Positions 17,756 through 27,016 of a DNA stretch of 64,000 nt are shown in pieces (position 1 is the first letter of the stretch; each line of letters begins with the position of its first letter). A model generated the notes under the pieces. The model was given only the letters and a program-made list of their open reading frames with translations. It did no database searches and was not told the DNA's origin. The DNA lies in assembly GCF_003675325.1 (NCBI RefSeq), contig NZ_CP033073.1, positions 2,604,001 to 2,668,000 on the forward strand, given 5' to 3'. The DNA comes from Streptomyces dangxiongensis. Its GTDB lineage: Bacteria > Actinomycetota > Actinomycetes > Streptomycetales > Streptomycetaceae. A program made the translations under genes and the position numbers.

Positions 17756-17797
17756 CGAGCCCGCCCCCCGTCCACATGGGGACGGGGGGCGGGCTCG
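17756..17797 (-). terminator. Strong hairpin terminator after rho
   Basis: An 18-bp perfect stem has arms at 17756-17773 and 17780-17797 and a 6-nt loop (ACATGG), beginning 25 bases after the rho stop. It is very GC-rich and not followed by a T-run. It is the most stable simple hairpin I see in the window, and it ends the gene for the termination factor itself. Confidence 0.85.
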
Positions 17798-17821
17798 TGC
17801 GGCTCAGGGACGCGGGGACGT

Positions 17822-19885
17822 TCAGTCACCGTTTCCCGGGGTCGGCGTCGTCTTCTGGATCTGCATCAGGAACTCGCCGTTCGACTTGGTCTGCTTCATC
17901 TTGTCCAGCAGCAGCTCGATGGCCTGCTGCTGGTCCAGCGCGTGCAGCACCCGCCGCAGCTTCCAGGTGACGGCCAGCTCGTCGCTGCCGAGCAGGATCT
18001 CTTCCTTACGGGTACCGGACGCGTCGACGTCCACCGCCGGGAAGATGCGCTTGTCGGCGAGCTTCCGGTCGAGCTTGAGCTCCGCGTTGCCGGTGCCCTT
18101 GAACTCCTCGAAGATGACCTCGTCCATGCGGGACCCGGTGTCCACCAGCGCGGTGGCGAGGATGGTGAGCGAGCCGCCGTCCTCGATGTTCCGCGCCGCG
18201 CCGAAGAAGCGCTTCGGCGGGTAGAGGGCCGTCGAGTCGACACCACCGGACAGGATGCGGCCGGAGGCCGGGGCGGCAAGGTTGTACGCACGGCCCAGAC
18301 GCGTGATCGAGTCGAGCAGCACGACGACGTCGTGACCCAGCTCCACGAGACGCTTGGCACGCTCGATGGCCAGCTCGGCGACCGTGGTGTGGTCCTCGGC
18401 CGGGCGGTCGAAGGTCGAGGAGATGACCTCGCCCTTCACCGACCGCTGCATGTCGGTGACCTCTTCCGGACGCTCGTCGACAAGGACGACCATCAGGTGG
18501 CACTCGGGGTTGTTGTGCGTGATCGCGTTGGCGATCGCCTGCATGATCATGGTCTTGCCGGTCTTCGGCGGGGCCACGATCAGACCGCGCTGGCCCTTGC
18601 CGATCGGCGCGACGAGGTCGATGATCCGGGTCGTCAGCACGCCCGGGTCGGTCTCCAGGCGGAGGCGGTCCTGCGGGTAGAGCGGGGTCAGCTTGTTGAA
18701 CTCCGGGCGGCCACGGCCGTGTTCGGGCGCCATGCCGTTGACGGAGTCGAGGCGGACCAGCGCGTTGAACTTCTCGCGGCGCTCGCCCTCCTTGGGCTGC
18801 CGGACCGCGCCGGTGAGGTGGTCGCCCTTGCGCAGGCCGTTCTTGCGGACCTGGGCGAGGGAGACGTACACGTCGTTCGGGCCGGGCAGGTAGCCGGAGG
18901 TCCGGATGAACGCGTAGTTGTCCAGGATGTCCAGGATGCCGGCGACGGGGATCAGCACGTCGTCGTCGGTGACCTGCGGCTCGGCGATCTCGTCGCGGCC
19001 ACGGCGGCCACGGCGGTCACGGTAGCGGCCCCGACGGCCGCGGCGGCCGCCCTCGAAGTCGTCGTCGTCCTGCTGCTGGCGGTCGCGGTCGCGGTCCTGG
19101 CGGCCCCCGCCCTGCTGCTGGCCCGGCTGCTGACGGTCCTGGCGGTCCTGGCGGTCCTGACGGCCGCCGCCCTGGCCCTGCTGCTGCTCGTCGCCCTTGC
19201 CACGGCGGTCGCGGTCGCGGTCCCGGCCGCGCTCGCGGCGGTCGCGGCGGCCACGGCCCTCGCCGTCACCGGCGTCGCCCTTGGCGTCACCCTGCTGCGA
19301 CTGCTGCTGCGCGGGCGTCTCGGCCTTGGGCTCGCTCCTGGCCTCGGCGACGACGGTGTCGGCGCCGCTGCCGGCCGGGCTGCCCGCGTCGGCGGTGGCG
19401 CGGCGGCGACGGCGCTCGACCGGGGCGTCGTCCGCCCCGCGCTCGGCCTCGCTCGCGCGGGAGGGGCCCCCGGCGGGCTGGCCGGGGATCTCGATCTGCT
19501 GCTGGGCCACGGCCTTGTCGGCGGGCGCCTCGGACCGGGTCTCGGCCTTCTTCTCCGCGCTCTCGGCGGAGTCGCCCGTACGGGCCTTGGAGGTGGCCCG
19601 GCGCTTCGGCTTGGTCTCGGTGGCGGTCTCGGCCTTGGGGGCGGCGCCCCCGGAGGCCTGCGCCTCCTTGATGACCTCGATCAGCTGGCTCTTGCGCATC
19701 CGCGCGGTGCCCCTGATACCGAGGCCCGAGGCGACCTGCTGAAGCTCGGCCAGCACCATGCCCTCGAGGCCGGTACCGCGGCGCCGCCGGGACCCGGCAC
19801 CGGTGGCAGGCGCGGAGGCGTCCGTGGAGGGCGCGGCAGCGGTCTCCTCGACACGTGCGCCCATCAGATCGGTGGTGTCGCTCAC
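17822..19885 (-). CDS. rho: Transcription termination factor Rho, actinobacterial form with long insertion
   Basis: 687 residues, much longer than the 419 of E. coli. The N-terminal Rho-N helix bundle ([18 protein letters not shown]) is separated from the RNA-binding cold-shock domain ([20 protein letters not shown]) by about 250 residues of low complexity. Ala/Glu/Lys-rich stretches come first, then Arg/Asp/Gln/Gly-rich ones such as [17 protein letters not shown]. The hexameric ATPase motor has Walker A APPKTGKT near residue 438 and Walker [11 protein letters not shown]. Rho tracks on untranslated RNA and releases polymerase. Actinobacterial insertions add RNA binding suited to structured GC-rich transcripts. 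The GTG start has GGAAGGACC upstream. Confidence 0.97.
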   Translation of the reverse strand: MSDTTDLMGARVEETAAAPSTDASAPATGAGSRRRRGTGLEGMVLAELQQVASGLGIRGTARMRKSQLIEVIKEAQASGGAAPKAETATETKPKRRATSKARTGDSAESAEKKAETRSEAPADKAVAQQQIEIPGQPAGGPSRASEAERGADDAPVERRRRRATADAGSPAGSGADTVVAEARSEPKAETPAQQQSQQGDAKGDAGDGEGRGRRDRRERGRDRDRDRRGKGDEQQQGQGGGRQDRQDRQDRQQPGQQQGGGRQDRDRDRQQQDDDDFEGGRRGRRGRYRDRRGRRGRDEIAEPQVTDDDVLIPVAGILDILDNYAFIRTSGYLPGPNDVYVSLAQVRKNGLRKGDHLTGAVRQPKEGERREKFNALVRLDSVNGMAPEHGRGRPEFNKLTPLYPQDRLRLETDPGVLTTRIIDLVAPIGKGQRGLIVAPPKTGKTMIMQAIANAITHNNPECHLMVVLVDERPEEVTDMQRSVKGEVISSTFDRPAEDHTTVAELAIERAKRLVELGHDVVVLLDSITRLGRAYNLAAPASGRILSGGVDSTALYPPKRFFGAARNIEDGGSLTILATALVDTGSRMDEVIFEEFKGTGNAELKLDRKLADKRIFPAVDVDASGTRKEEILLGSDELAVTWKLRRVLHALDQQQAIELLLDKMKQTKSNGEFLMQIQKTTPTPGNGD

Positions 19886-20307
19886 GAAGGGTCCTTCCCT
19901 GGAGCGGACGTCGGCCTGTCTGGCTCGGCGACCGGTTGTGCTGTCCGGCTACGGTCCTGTCTTCTGTGAACCGTGCCGGGGCGGTGGTCCGCCAAAGCGG
20001 CGGAAGAAAATGTGCGGTGATGGCGCTTCCGCGAGCCGTGGCACCGAGTGTCACGGGGCGTGGTCGCACCGATTCCGGAGCTCCCCCAGAGGGGGTACCC
20101 CCACCGGCGGCCCGCTCAGCGCTCGCATACGACGTACTGCCCAGGTACGGCGCAAGGAACACGGAGTGGCGCGGGAGGCTCCCGGAAGAATGTCTGTCCC
20201 GGACGGGGACACGAGGCACCTCGCCATGGTGAGGTCGGGTGCAGACTTGAGATTAACACTACCGGATCCAACAAACATTCCCCCTCTCGTAATCCGGCAA
20301 CCGCGTG
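19886..20307. other. Long rho leader and promoter region
   Basis: 422 bases without a convincing gene between the thrB stop and the rho start. The thrB-proximal end is AT-rich (around 20250-20285), and on the minus strand reads TAGTGTTAATCT, a possible -10. A long 5' untranslated leader for rho is likely, which would allow autogenous control. A 12-bp palindrome lies inside. Confidence 0.5.
20083..20102. repeat. G/C-run palindrome in the rho leader
   Basis: CCCCC-AGA-GGGGG is followed directly by completion of the perfect palindrome GGGGGTACCCCC (20091-20102), giving mutually exclusive pairings. The form recalls short interspersed repeats common in streptomycetes. It could also act as an RNA switch in the leader. 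Confidence 0.5.
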
Positions 20308-21225
20308 TCAGGGCGCAAGCGGCAGCACGCTCGCTCCTTGAACGTCGAGGTCCAGCCGGTTGGCGGCCCACTCGGCGCCGGCCAGGGCTTCCACCTTGTC
20401 GGCGGTGCCGGCGTCGGCGAGGGCCATGACGGTCGGTCCGGCGCCGGAGATGACGGCCGGGACGCCGTCGGCGCGCAGCCGCTCCACCAGCGCCGCGCTG
20501 TCCGGCATCGCCGGGGCGCGGTACTCCTGGTGCAGACGGTCCTCGGTGGCGGGCAGCAGCAGCTCGGGGCGCCGGGTCAGCGCCTCGACGAGCAGGGCCG
20601 CACGGCCCGCGTTGGCGGCGGCGTCGACGTGCGGCACGGAGCGCGGGAGCAGGCCGCGCGCGGTCTCGGTGAGGACCGGCTTCCCGGGCACGAAAACCAC
20701 CGGAACGATGGAACGGTGGGGCTCCATCCTGATGGCCCGGGCGGCGCCGGCCTCCATCCAGGACAGGGTGAAGCCGCCGAGCAGACACGCGGCCACGTTG
20801 TCGGGGTGGCCCTCGATCTCGGTGGCCAGCTCCAGCAGCGCGGCGTCGTCCAGGCGGGCCTCGCCGCCTATGGTCACCGCACGGGCGGCGACGATGCCGG
20901 CGCAGATGGCGGCGGAGGAGGAACCGAGGCCCCGCCCGTGCGGGATGCGGTTGGCGCAGACGATCTCCAGGCCCCGGGGCTGTCCGCCCAGCAGGTCGAA
21001 AGCCGTGCGCAGGGAGCGGACGAGGAGGTGGCTCTCGTCCCGCGGGAGGGTCTCGCCGCCCTCGCCCGCGATGTCGATGTGCAGCCCGGAGTCGGCCACC
21101 CGGACGACCACGTCGTCGTAGAGCCCCAGCGCGAGGCCCAGGGCGTCGAAGCCGGGGCCGAGGTTGGCGCTGGTGGCGGGAACGCGCACCCGGACGGCGG
21201 CGGCGCGGAACGCTGGACCGGCCAT
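20308..21225 (-). CDS. thrB: Homoserine kinase
   Basis: 305-residue GHMP-family kinase. VPATSANLGPGFDALGLAL is the N-terminal signature and PHGRGLGSSSAAI near residue 93 is the ATP-binding glycine-rich loop. GAGPTVMAL is the C-terminal motif. It phosphorylates homoserine, feeding threonine synthase encoded upstream. AAGGAGAG lies about 9 bases before the ATG of MAGPAFR. Longer in-frame extensions run into low-complexity DNA. It is separated from thrC by 450 bases, unlike the tight hom-thrC junction. Confidence 0.95.
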   Translation of the reverse strand: MAGPAFRAAAVRVRVPATSANLGPGFDALGLALGLYDDVVVRVADSGLHIDIAGEGGETLPRDESHLLVRSLRTAFDLLGGQPRGLEIVCANRIPHGRGLGSSSAAICAGIVAARAVTIGGEARLDDAALLELATEIEGHPDNVAACLLGGFTLSWMEAGAARAIRMEPHRSIVPVVFVPGKPVLTETARGLLPRSVPHVDAAANAGRAALLVEALTRRPELLLPATEDRLHQEYRAPAMPDSAALVERLRADGVPAVISGAGPTVMALADAGTADKVEALAGAEWAANRLDLDVQGASVLPLAP

Positions 21226-21485
21226 CGCTCGTTGACTCTCCTTGAGCTGCGTGACTGTCGAATGACGCTCGATGGATTCGATGGTCATTCGGTGGACTGC
21301 CGATGACTGACGTACGAAGGCCCGTCGGGCCGCGGAGACGACGCGGCGCCGTGCCACACGCGAGGGCATGCGCGGTGGGCGGGTTGGATACAGCCTATCG
21401 AAGGAAGGTTGCGTGGCGACATAGGGCGCACAGGAGGCGCACGATGCGTGTCGAAAGCCCCTTGTGCCCCTGTCAGGGGCGGCCC
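21226..21485. other. thrC-thrB intergenic region, promoter-proximal part
   Basis: 260 bases with no convincing gene. It presumably holds a separate thrB promoter, since the 450-bp gap to thrC contains a strong hairpin. I see no clear -35/-10 pair. Confidence 0.5.
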
Positions 21486-21530
21486 CGGAGCGGGGGCGCC
21501 CGGAGCGGGGGCGCCCGGAGCGGGGGCGCC
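21486..21530. repeat. Three tandem copies of a 15-bp GC-rich unit
   Basis: CGGAGCGGGGGCGCC is repeated exactly three times (21486-21500, 21501-21515, 21516-21530), followed by a degenerate partial copy. It lies in the non-coding space between thrC and thrB. The 15-bp period and G-runs could form G-quadruplex-like structures and would be prone to copy-number change. Confidence 0.9.
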
Positions 21531-21587
21531 CGGACCGGGGCACAGGGCCGGATCACCCGGCCCCGGGCATCCGGCCCGGGTGCTGCG

Positions 21588-21630
21588 GCCCGACGGTCAC
21601 GACGCTCGGCCGAGGCCGTGACCGTCGGGC
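21588..21630. terminator. 13-bp hairpin after thrC
   Basis: GCCCGACGGTCAC (21588-21600) pairs with GTGACCGTCGGGC (21618-21630). The 17-nt loop contains the inner palindrome CTCGGCCGAG. It begins 46 bases past the thrC stop on the minus strand, so it probably ends or attenuates the hom-thrC transcript before thrB. Confidence 0.7.
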
Positions 21631-21675
21631 GCGACCGTGACCGTGAGGCGGGACCGTCGGACGGGACCGGGACCG

Positions 21676-22734
21676 TCAGGCGAGGCCGAGGCGCTCCGCC
21701 GCGGTGGCCGCGTCGACCGGGACGGTGACCGGCTGCGGGGCGCCGGCGACGGCCCAGTCGGGGTCCTTCAGGCCGTTGCCGGTGACGGTGCACACGATGC
21801 GCTGCCCCGGGTCGACCTTGCCCTGTTCGGCGGCCTTGAGCAGACCGGCCACGGAGGCGGCGGAGGCGGGCTCCACGAAGACACCCTCCTGTGCGGCCAA
21901 CAGCCGGTAGGCGCGCAGGATTTCACGGTCCGTCACCTCGTCGATGGCACCGCCGGACTCGTCCCGCGCGGCCAGGGCGTACTGCCAGGAGGCGGGGTTG
22001 CCGATGCGGATGGCGGTGGCGATGGTCGACGGGTCCTTGACGATCTCGCCGCGCACGATCGGGGCGCTGCCGGAGGCCTGGAAACCCCACATGCGGGGCG
22101 TCCGGGCGGCGATGCCGTCGGCGGCGTACTCCCGGTAGCCCTTCCAGTAGGCCGTGATGTTGCCCGCGTTGCCGACCGGCAGGACATGGATGTCCGGCGC
22201 GTCGCCGAGCATGTCCACGATCTCGAAGGCGGCCGTCTTCTGGCCCTCGATGCGCACCGGGTTGACCGAATTCACCAGCGCCACCGGGTAGTTCTCGCTC
22301 AGTGCGCGCGCGAGGGTGAGGCAGTCGTCGAAATTGCCGTCCACCTGGAGGATCTTCGCGCCGTGCACGAGGGCCTGGCCCATCTTGCCGAGCGCGATCT
22401 TGCCCTGCGGCACGAGGACCGCGGACACCATGCCGGCGCGCACGGCGTACGCGGCGGCGGAGGCGGAGGTGTTGCCGGTGGAGGCGCAGATGACCGCCTT
22501 GGCCCCCTCCTCCTTGGCCCTGCTGATGGCCATGGTCATGCCGCGGTCCTTGAAGGACCCGGTGGGGTTGGCTCCCTCCACCTTCAGGTGGACCTCGCAG
22601 CCCGTGCGCTCGGAGAGCACCTGCGCGGGCACGAGGGGTGTGCCGCCCTCGCGGAGCGTCACGACCGGCGTGGTGTCGGATACCGGAAGCCTGTCCCGGT
22701 ACTCCTCGATGATTCCGCGCCACTGGTGGGTCAT
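21676..22734 (-). CDS. thrC: Threonine synthase
   Basis: 352-residue PLP enzyme. The Schiff-base lysine is in [12 protein letters not shown], and [14 protein letters not shown] and [15 protein letters not shown] are the phosphate and cofactor loops. It converts O-phosphohomoserine to threonine. Length and motifs fit the short (class II-like bacterial) type. It starts 6 bases after the hom stop, with GGAGAG overlapping that stop, so it is translated with hom. Confidence 0.96.
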   Translation of the reverse strand: MTHQWRGIIEEYRDRLPVSDTTPVVTLREGGTPLVPAQVLSERTGCEVHLKVEGANPTGSFKDRGMTMAISRAKEEGAKAVICASTGNTSASAAAYAVRAGMVSAVLVPQGKIALGKMGQALVHGAKILQVDGNFDDCLTLARALSENYPVALVNSVNPVRIEGQKTAAFEIVDMLGDAPDIHVLPVGNAGNITAYWKGYREYAADGIAARTPRMWGFQASGSAPIVRGEIVKDPSTIATAIRIGNPASWQYALAARDESGGAIDEVTDREILRAYRLLAAQEGVFVEPASAASVAGLLKAAEQGKVDPGQRIVCTVTGNGLKDPDWAVAGAPQPVTVPVDAATAAERLGLA

Positions 22735-22740
22735 TGCTGG

Positions 22741-24033
22741 TTACTCTCCTTCAACCCGCATGATGCTGGCGACACCCCGCACGGTGTCGAGCTTGCGCAG
22801 TGCCTCGACGGTACCGGTGAGGGAGGCGTCGGAGGCCCGGTGGGTGACGACGACGAGGGATGCCTCGCCGTCCTTGCCCTGCTGCCGAACGGTGTCGATG
22901 GAGACGCCGTGCTCGGCGAAGACGGTGGCGACCTGGGCGAGCACGCCCGGTTTGTCGGCCACGTCGAGGCTGATGTGGTACCGGGTGACGACCTCTCCCA
23001 TCGAGGAGACGGTCAGGTCGGCGTACGCCGACTCACCGGGCCCGGTGGTGCCGTTGAGCCGGTTGCGGCAGACGGCGACCAGGTCGCCGAGGACGGCGGA
23101 GGCGGTCGGGGAACCGCCGGCGCCGGGGCCGTAGAACATGAGCTGCCCGGCCGCGTCGGACTCCACGAAGACGGCGTTGTACGCGCCGCGCACCGAGGCG
23201 AGCGGGTGGCTGAGCGGGATCATCGCCGGATGCACGCGCGCGGTGACCGACGCCCCGTCCCTGGCGCGCTCACAGATGGCGAGCAGCTTGATGGTGCAGC
23301 CCATCTCGGTGGCCGAGCGGAAGTCGGCGGCGGTGACCTCGGTCATGCCCTCGCGGTAGACGTCGTCGAGCCGCACGCGGGTGTGGAAGGCGATGCCGGC
23401 GAGGATCGCGGCCTTGGCGGCGGCGTCGAAGCCCTCGACGTCGGCGGTCGGGTCGGCCTCCGCGTACCCGAGGGCGGTGGCTTCGTCCAGGGCCTCCTGG
23501 TAGCCCGCCCCCGTGGAGTCCATCTTGTCGAGGATGAAGTTGGTGGTCCCGTTGACGATGCCGAGGACGCGGTTGACCTTGTCGCCGGCGAGGGACTCGC
23601 GCAGCGGCCGGATCAGCGGGATGGCACCGGCGACGGCGGCCTCGTAGTAGAGGTCCTTGCCGTGCTGTCCGGCGGCGGCGTGCAGCGCGGCCCCGTCCTG
23701 GGCGAGCAGCGCCTTGTTGGCGGAGACGACGGAGGCGCCGTGTTCGAAGGCGGTGGTGATGAGGGTCCGCGCGGGCTCGATCCCGCCGATGACCTCGACG
23801 ACCACGTCGATGTCGCCGCGTTTGACGAGGGCGGTGGCGTCGGTGGTGACGAGGGCCGGGTCGATGCCCTCCCGGACCTTGGAGGGCCGCCGGACCGCGA
23901 CGCCCGCGAGTTCCACCGGGGCGCCGATCCGGGCGGCGAGGTCGTCGGCGTGCGTCGTCATGATGCGCGCCACCTCTGAGCCGACCACTCCACAGCCCAG
24001 CAGCGCCACCTTCAGCGGACGCGTACGCATCAT
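22741..24033 (-). CDS. hom: Homoserine dehydrogenase
   Basis: 430 residues: an NAD(P)-binding domain with LLGCGVVGSEVARI, the catalytic region AAVAGAIPLIRPLRESLAGD and GIVNGTTNFIL, then a C-terminal ACT domain (YHISLDVADKPGVLAQVATVF) for threonine feedback. It reduces aspartate semialdehyde to homoserine. Two adjacent ATGs (24033 and 24030) are possible. GAGG lies 4 and 7 bases upstream respectively. A long bipartite palindrome lies 38 bases upstream. It is the first gene of the hom-thrC pair. Confidence 0.96.
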   Translation of the reverse strand: MMRTRPLKVALLGCGVVGSEVARIMTTHADDLAARIGAPVELAGVAVRRPSKVREGIDPALVTTDATALVKRGDIDVVVEVIGGIEPARTLITTAFEHGASVVSANKALLAQDGAALHAAAGQHGKDLYYEAAVAGAIPLIRPLRESLAGDKVNRVLGIVNGTTNFILDKMDSTGAGYQEALDEATALGYAEADPTADVEGFDAAAKAAILAGIAFHTRVRLDDVYREGMTEVTAADFRSATEMGCTIKLLAICERARDGASVTARVHPAMIPLSHPLASVRGAYNAVFVESDAAGQLMFYGPGAGGSPTASAVLGDLVAVCRNRLNGTTGPGESAYADLTVSSMGEVVTRYHISLDVADKPGVLAQVATVFAEHGVSIDTVRQQGKDGEASLVVVTHRASDASLTGTVEALRKLDTVRGVASIMRVEGE

Positions 24034-24070
24034 CCGACCTCGTTTCCTCATACCGTCTACGGTTGGACCA

Positions 24071-24119
24071 GTCTCACTCACCGGACGACAGTTTCTACCC
24101 TTCGTCCGGATCGTGAGAC
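24071..24119. promoter_or_regulatory. Bipartite 49-bp palindrome upstream of hom
   Basis: Outer arms GTCTCAC (24071-24077) and GTGAGAC (24113-24119) and inner arms CCGGACGA (24081-24088) and TCGTCCGG (24102-24109) are all perfect. They are separated by symmetric 3-base spacers and a 13-base centre that on the minus strand contains TAGAAA, a possible -10. It lies 38 bases before the hom start, ahead of an AT-rich patch. It could be an operator for a tetrameric regulator or a leader-RNA stem. Confidence 0.65.
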
Positions 24120-24186
24120 ATCTATTTCATTTGTACGGGGGCGCAGAGCCGTAGATCTTCCACCCCGCGGTTTCCGTGGGGACCGG

Positions 24187-25578
24187 TCACCCGACGTCGA
24201 GACGCAGGAGGTCCTCCTCCGTCTCGCGCCGGACGATCACCCGGGCCTCGCCGTCCCGCACGGCGACGACCGGCGGCCGGAGCACGTGGTTGTAATTGCT
24301 GGCCATGGACCGGCAGTACGCGCCCGTCGCCGGTACGGCGATCAGGTCGCCCGGCGCCAGGTCCGCGGGCAGGAACGCGTCCTTGACCACGATGTCCCCG
24401 CTCTCGCAGTGCTTGCCGACGACGCGGGCGAGCACGGGCTCGGCGTCGGAGGCCCGCGACACCAGCGCGACGCTGTACTCGGCGTCGTACAGCGCCGTCC
24501 GGATGTTGTCGGACATGCCGCCGTCGACGGACACGTACGTCCGCAGCCCCTCCAGCGGCTTCACGGTGCCGACCTCGTAGAGCGTGAAGGCGGTCGGCCC
24601 GACGATGGCCCGCCCCGGCTCGACGGAGATCCGCGGGGTCCGCAGCCCGGCCGCGTCGCACTCGCGCGTGACGATCTCGGTGAGCGCCTTGGCGATCTCG
24701 TGCGGCTCACGGGGGTCGTCGTCGCTGGTGTAGGCGATACCGAGCCCGCCGCCCAGGTCGATCTCGGGCAGCTCGACCCCGTGCTCGTCCCGGACGTCCC
24801 GCAGCAGCCGGACCACGCGGTGGGCGGCGACCTCGAAACCGGACATGTCGAAGATCTGCGACCCGATGTGGGAGTGGATCCCGATCAGTTCCAGCCCGTC
24901 GAGGTACAGCGCCCTGCGCACGGCCTCCGCGGCCTGCCCCCCGGCGAGCGGGATCCCGAACTTCTGGTCCTCGTGGGCGGTGGCGATGAACTCGTGGGTG
25001 TGTGCCTCCACGCCCACGGTGATCCGGATCTGGACCGGCTGGCGCCGGCCGAGCGACTGCGCGATGTGCGCGACCCGCACGATCTCCTGGAAGGAGTCGA
25101 GGACGACGCGTCCGACGCCCGCCTCGACGGCCCGGGTGATCTCCGCGACGGACTTGTTGTTGCCGTGGAAGGCGATGCGTTCGGGAGGCATGCCGGCGCT
25201 CAGGGCGGTGGCCAGCTCGCCGCCCGAGCAGACGTCGAGATTGAGCCCCTCCTCGTACAGCCACCGCACGACGGCCCGGGAAAGGAAGGCCTTCCCGGCG
25301 TAGAACACGTCGGCGTCCGGGCCGAACGCGGTACGCCAGGCGCGGGCACGAGCCCGGAAGTCGGCCTCGTCGAGGATGTAGGCGGGGGTGCCGAACTCCT
25401 CGGCGAGCCGGGTGGCGGGGATCCCGCCGACGGTGAGGACGCCGTCGTCGTTACGGCCGACGGTCCGGGCCCACACCTTGGGGTCGAGGGTGTTGAGGTC
25501 GGCGGGCGGGCCGGAGTAGTGCCCCTCGGGCAGGACGTCGGCGTGGCGGGGCCCGGCGGGATGGGCGGAACGGCTCAT
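24187..25578 (-). CDS. lysA: Diaminopimelate decarboxylase
   Basis: 463-residue fold-type III PLP decarboxylase. The PLP lysine is in [38 protein letters not shown] and the active-site Cys in GKHCESGD are present. It makes lysine from meso-diaminopimelate and so balances wall-precursor and protein demands. The start is the ATG of MSRSAHPAG. The longer frame overlaps the preceding gene. It lies 55 bases downstream of the ArgS-like gene, an order seen widely in actinobacteria. Confidence 0.95.
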   Translation of the reverse strand: MSRSAHPAGPRHADVLPEGHYSGPPADLNTLDPKVWARTVGRNDDGVLTVGGIPATRLAEEFGTPAYILDEADFRARARAWRTAFGPDADVFYAGKAFLSRAVVRWLYEEGLNLDVCSGGELATALSAGMPPERIAFHGNNKSVAEITRAVEAGVGRVVLDSFQEIVRVAHIAQSLGRRQPVQIRITVGVEAHTHEFIATAHEDQKFGIPLAGGQAAEAVRRALYLDGLELIGIHSHIGSQIFDMSGFEVAAHRVVRLLRDVRDEHGVELPEIDLGGGLGIAYTSDDDPREPHEIAKALTEIVTRECDAAGLRTPRISVEPGRAIVGPTAFTLYEVGTVKPLEGLRTYVSVDGGMSDNIRTALYDAEYSVALVSRASDAEPVLARVVGKHCESGDIVVKDAFLPADLAPGDLIAVPATGAYCRSMASNYNHVLRPPVVAVRDGEARVIVRRETEEDLLRLDVG

Positions 25579-25633
25579 GACGTGACTCTCAGACTCTCTG
25601 TCTCTCTCCGGGACGCAGACTGCTCTCGGCGCC

Positions 25634-26809
25634 TCAGAGATGTTCGGGTGCGTCGATGCCGAGCAGGGACAGGCCGCCGGCCAGCACCGTCCCGGCAGCT
25701 TCGGCGAGGGCCAGCCGGGCACGGTGGGCGGCCGAGGGTTTCTCCTCCCCGAGGGGAAGCACGGAGGGCAGAAAGGGCAGCACGGCATCGGCGACGGTCA
25801 CGAGATGCCGGGCAACCCGGTCCGGGGCACGGTGGGTGGCGGCCGCGGCGAGGATGCGGGGGTGGTCGGCGAGGGAAGTCAGAAGCGGGCGGAGGGCAGC
25901 GTCCCCGGTGGGGTGGGCGTAGTGGGCGGCAGCGGGGTGGCCGTAGTGGGCCCCACCGGCGTCCGGGGTGCCGTCACCGTGACGAGGGGCAGCGTCGTCC
26001 AGGGCGTCGTCCCCGTGACGAGGGGCGGCGGTGGTGGGCACGTCGTCGCCGTGGTGGGTGGCACCGGCGTCTCCGATGGGGTGGCCGTGGCGGGTGGCTG
26101 CCACGGGCCCGGGTTCGGCGGCGAAGCCAAGGCGGACGGCGTTGCGGCTGAGGGACCGGATACGGGCGTGGGCGTACCGGACACGGAAGAGGGGGTTGTT
26201 CTCCCGCTGCACCAGATGGTCGGCGCTGATCCGGGGCCGGTCGTGCGGGGCCGGGTGGAGCAGGGCCCACCGGGCGGCGTCGGGGCCGAGCGGGGCGGGG
26301 TCCTCCGGGGCGGGCACGGGCCGCAGGTCCACGGGTTCGCCGTGCTCGACGGTGGCCCGGCCGCCCTGCGCCCCGACGAGCCGTACGACCACGTCGGCGA
26401 CGACCTCGGCCCGTACCTCGTACGGCACGCGCAGCGCGACGACCTGCCCGGCGAGGGCGTCCCCGTGCCCGTACCGGACGCCCTTGTCGAGGATCTCGCG
26501 CACCAGCCCGCTCACGGGATCGGCCTGCGCGGCGAGGGTGATGTTGAGGAACCCGGGCCCGGTGACGACGACGTCCCGGATGCCGGCGGCGTCGGCGAGG
26601 CGGGGCCGCAGGATCTCGGCGACCCGCAGCGGGGGCTGCCCGGCCGGCCGGGCGAGCTGGAGCGCGATGGTGGTGGCGTAGTCCCCGCAGCCTCCGGGCC
26701 CCGGCTCGCCCACCACGGCCCGCTCGGGCACGGTCACGCTCAGCTCTCCGTCGTCGACAGCACGACGCACCGCGTGCAGCACGGTGCGGGAGAGCTCGAC
26801 GGGTGTCAC
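25634..26809 (-). CDS. nrtL: ArgS-related anticodon-binding protein (NrtL-like), no catalytic domain
   Basis: 391 residues. The N-terminal part (residues 1-100, [20 protein letters not shown] and [11 protein letters not shown]) matches the additional N-terminal domain of arginyl-tRNA synthetase. The C-terminal part matches the DALR anticodon-binding helices ([20 protein letters not shown]...[13 protein letters not shown] split by an insert). The HIGH/KMSKS catalytic core is missing. At about residues 236-298 the DALR region is interrupted by a His/Gly/Asp-rich insertion with recurring RHGDD and AHYGHP motifs. It precedes lysA in an apparent operon. Function is unknown. Binding to tRNA-Arg or a regulatory role is inference. 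The start is a GTG with only a weak ribosome-binding site. Confidence 0.85.
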   Translation of the reverse strand: MTPVELSRTVLHAVRRAVDDGELSVTVPERAVVGEPGPGGCGDYATTIALQLARPAGQPPLRVAEILRPRLADAAGIRDVVVTGPGFLNITLAAQADPVSGLVREILDKGVRYGHGDALAGQVVALRVPYEVRAEVVADVVVRLVGAQGGRATVEHGEPVDLRPVPAPEDPAPLGPDAARWALLHPAPHDRPRISADHLVQRENNPLFRVRYAHARIRSLSRNAVRLGFAAEPGPVAATRHGHPIGDAGATHHGDDVPTTAAPRHGDDALDDAAPRHGDGTPDAGGAHYGHPAAAHYAHPTGDAALRPLLTSLADHPRILAAAATHRAPDRVARHLVTVADAVLPFLPSVLPLGEEKPSAAHRARLALAEAAGTVLAGGLSLLGIDAPEHL

Positions 26810-27016
26810 GGGACAAGCGTAGGGGAGGAAGGGGGTGGGTACGCGAGGCGGTTATCCGTGCGGCCCCGCGCTGCGCGGTCCCACCGCAAGAGGCTCGGCG
26901 GCACCCACTGCCCATACCCCCTGCGGATCCCGCCGCCCTGCGCTCCGCGGCTCCGCCGCTCCACCGTCAGCGGGTGCCGCCGCCCTGACCCTCCGCGGGT
27001 CTCGGCCCCTACGGCC

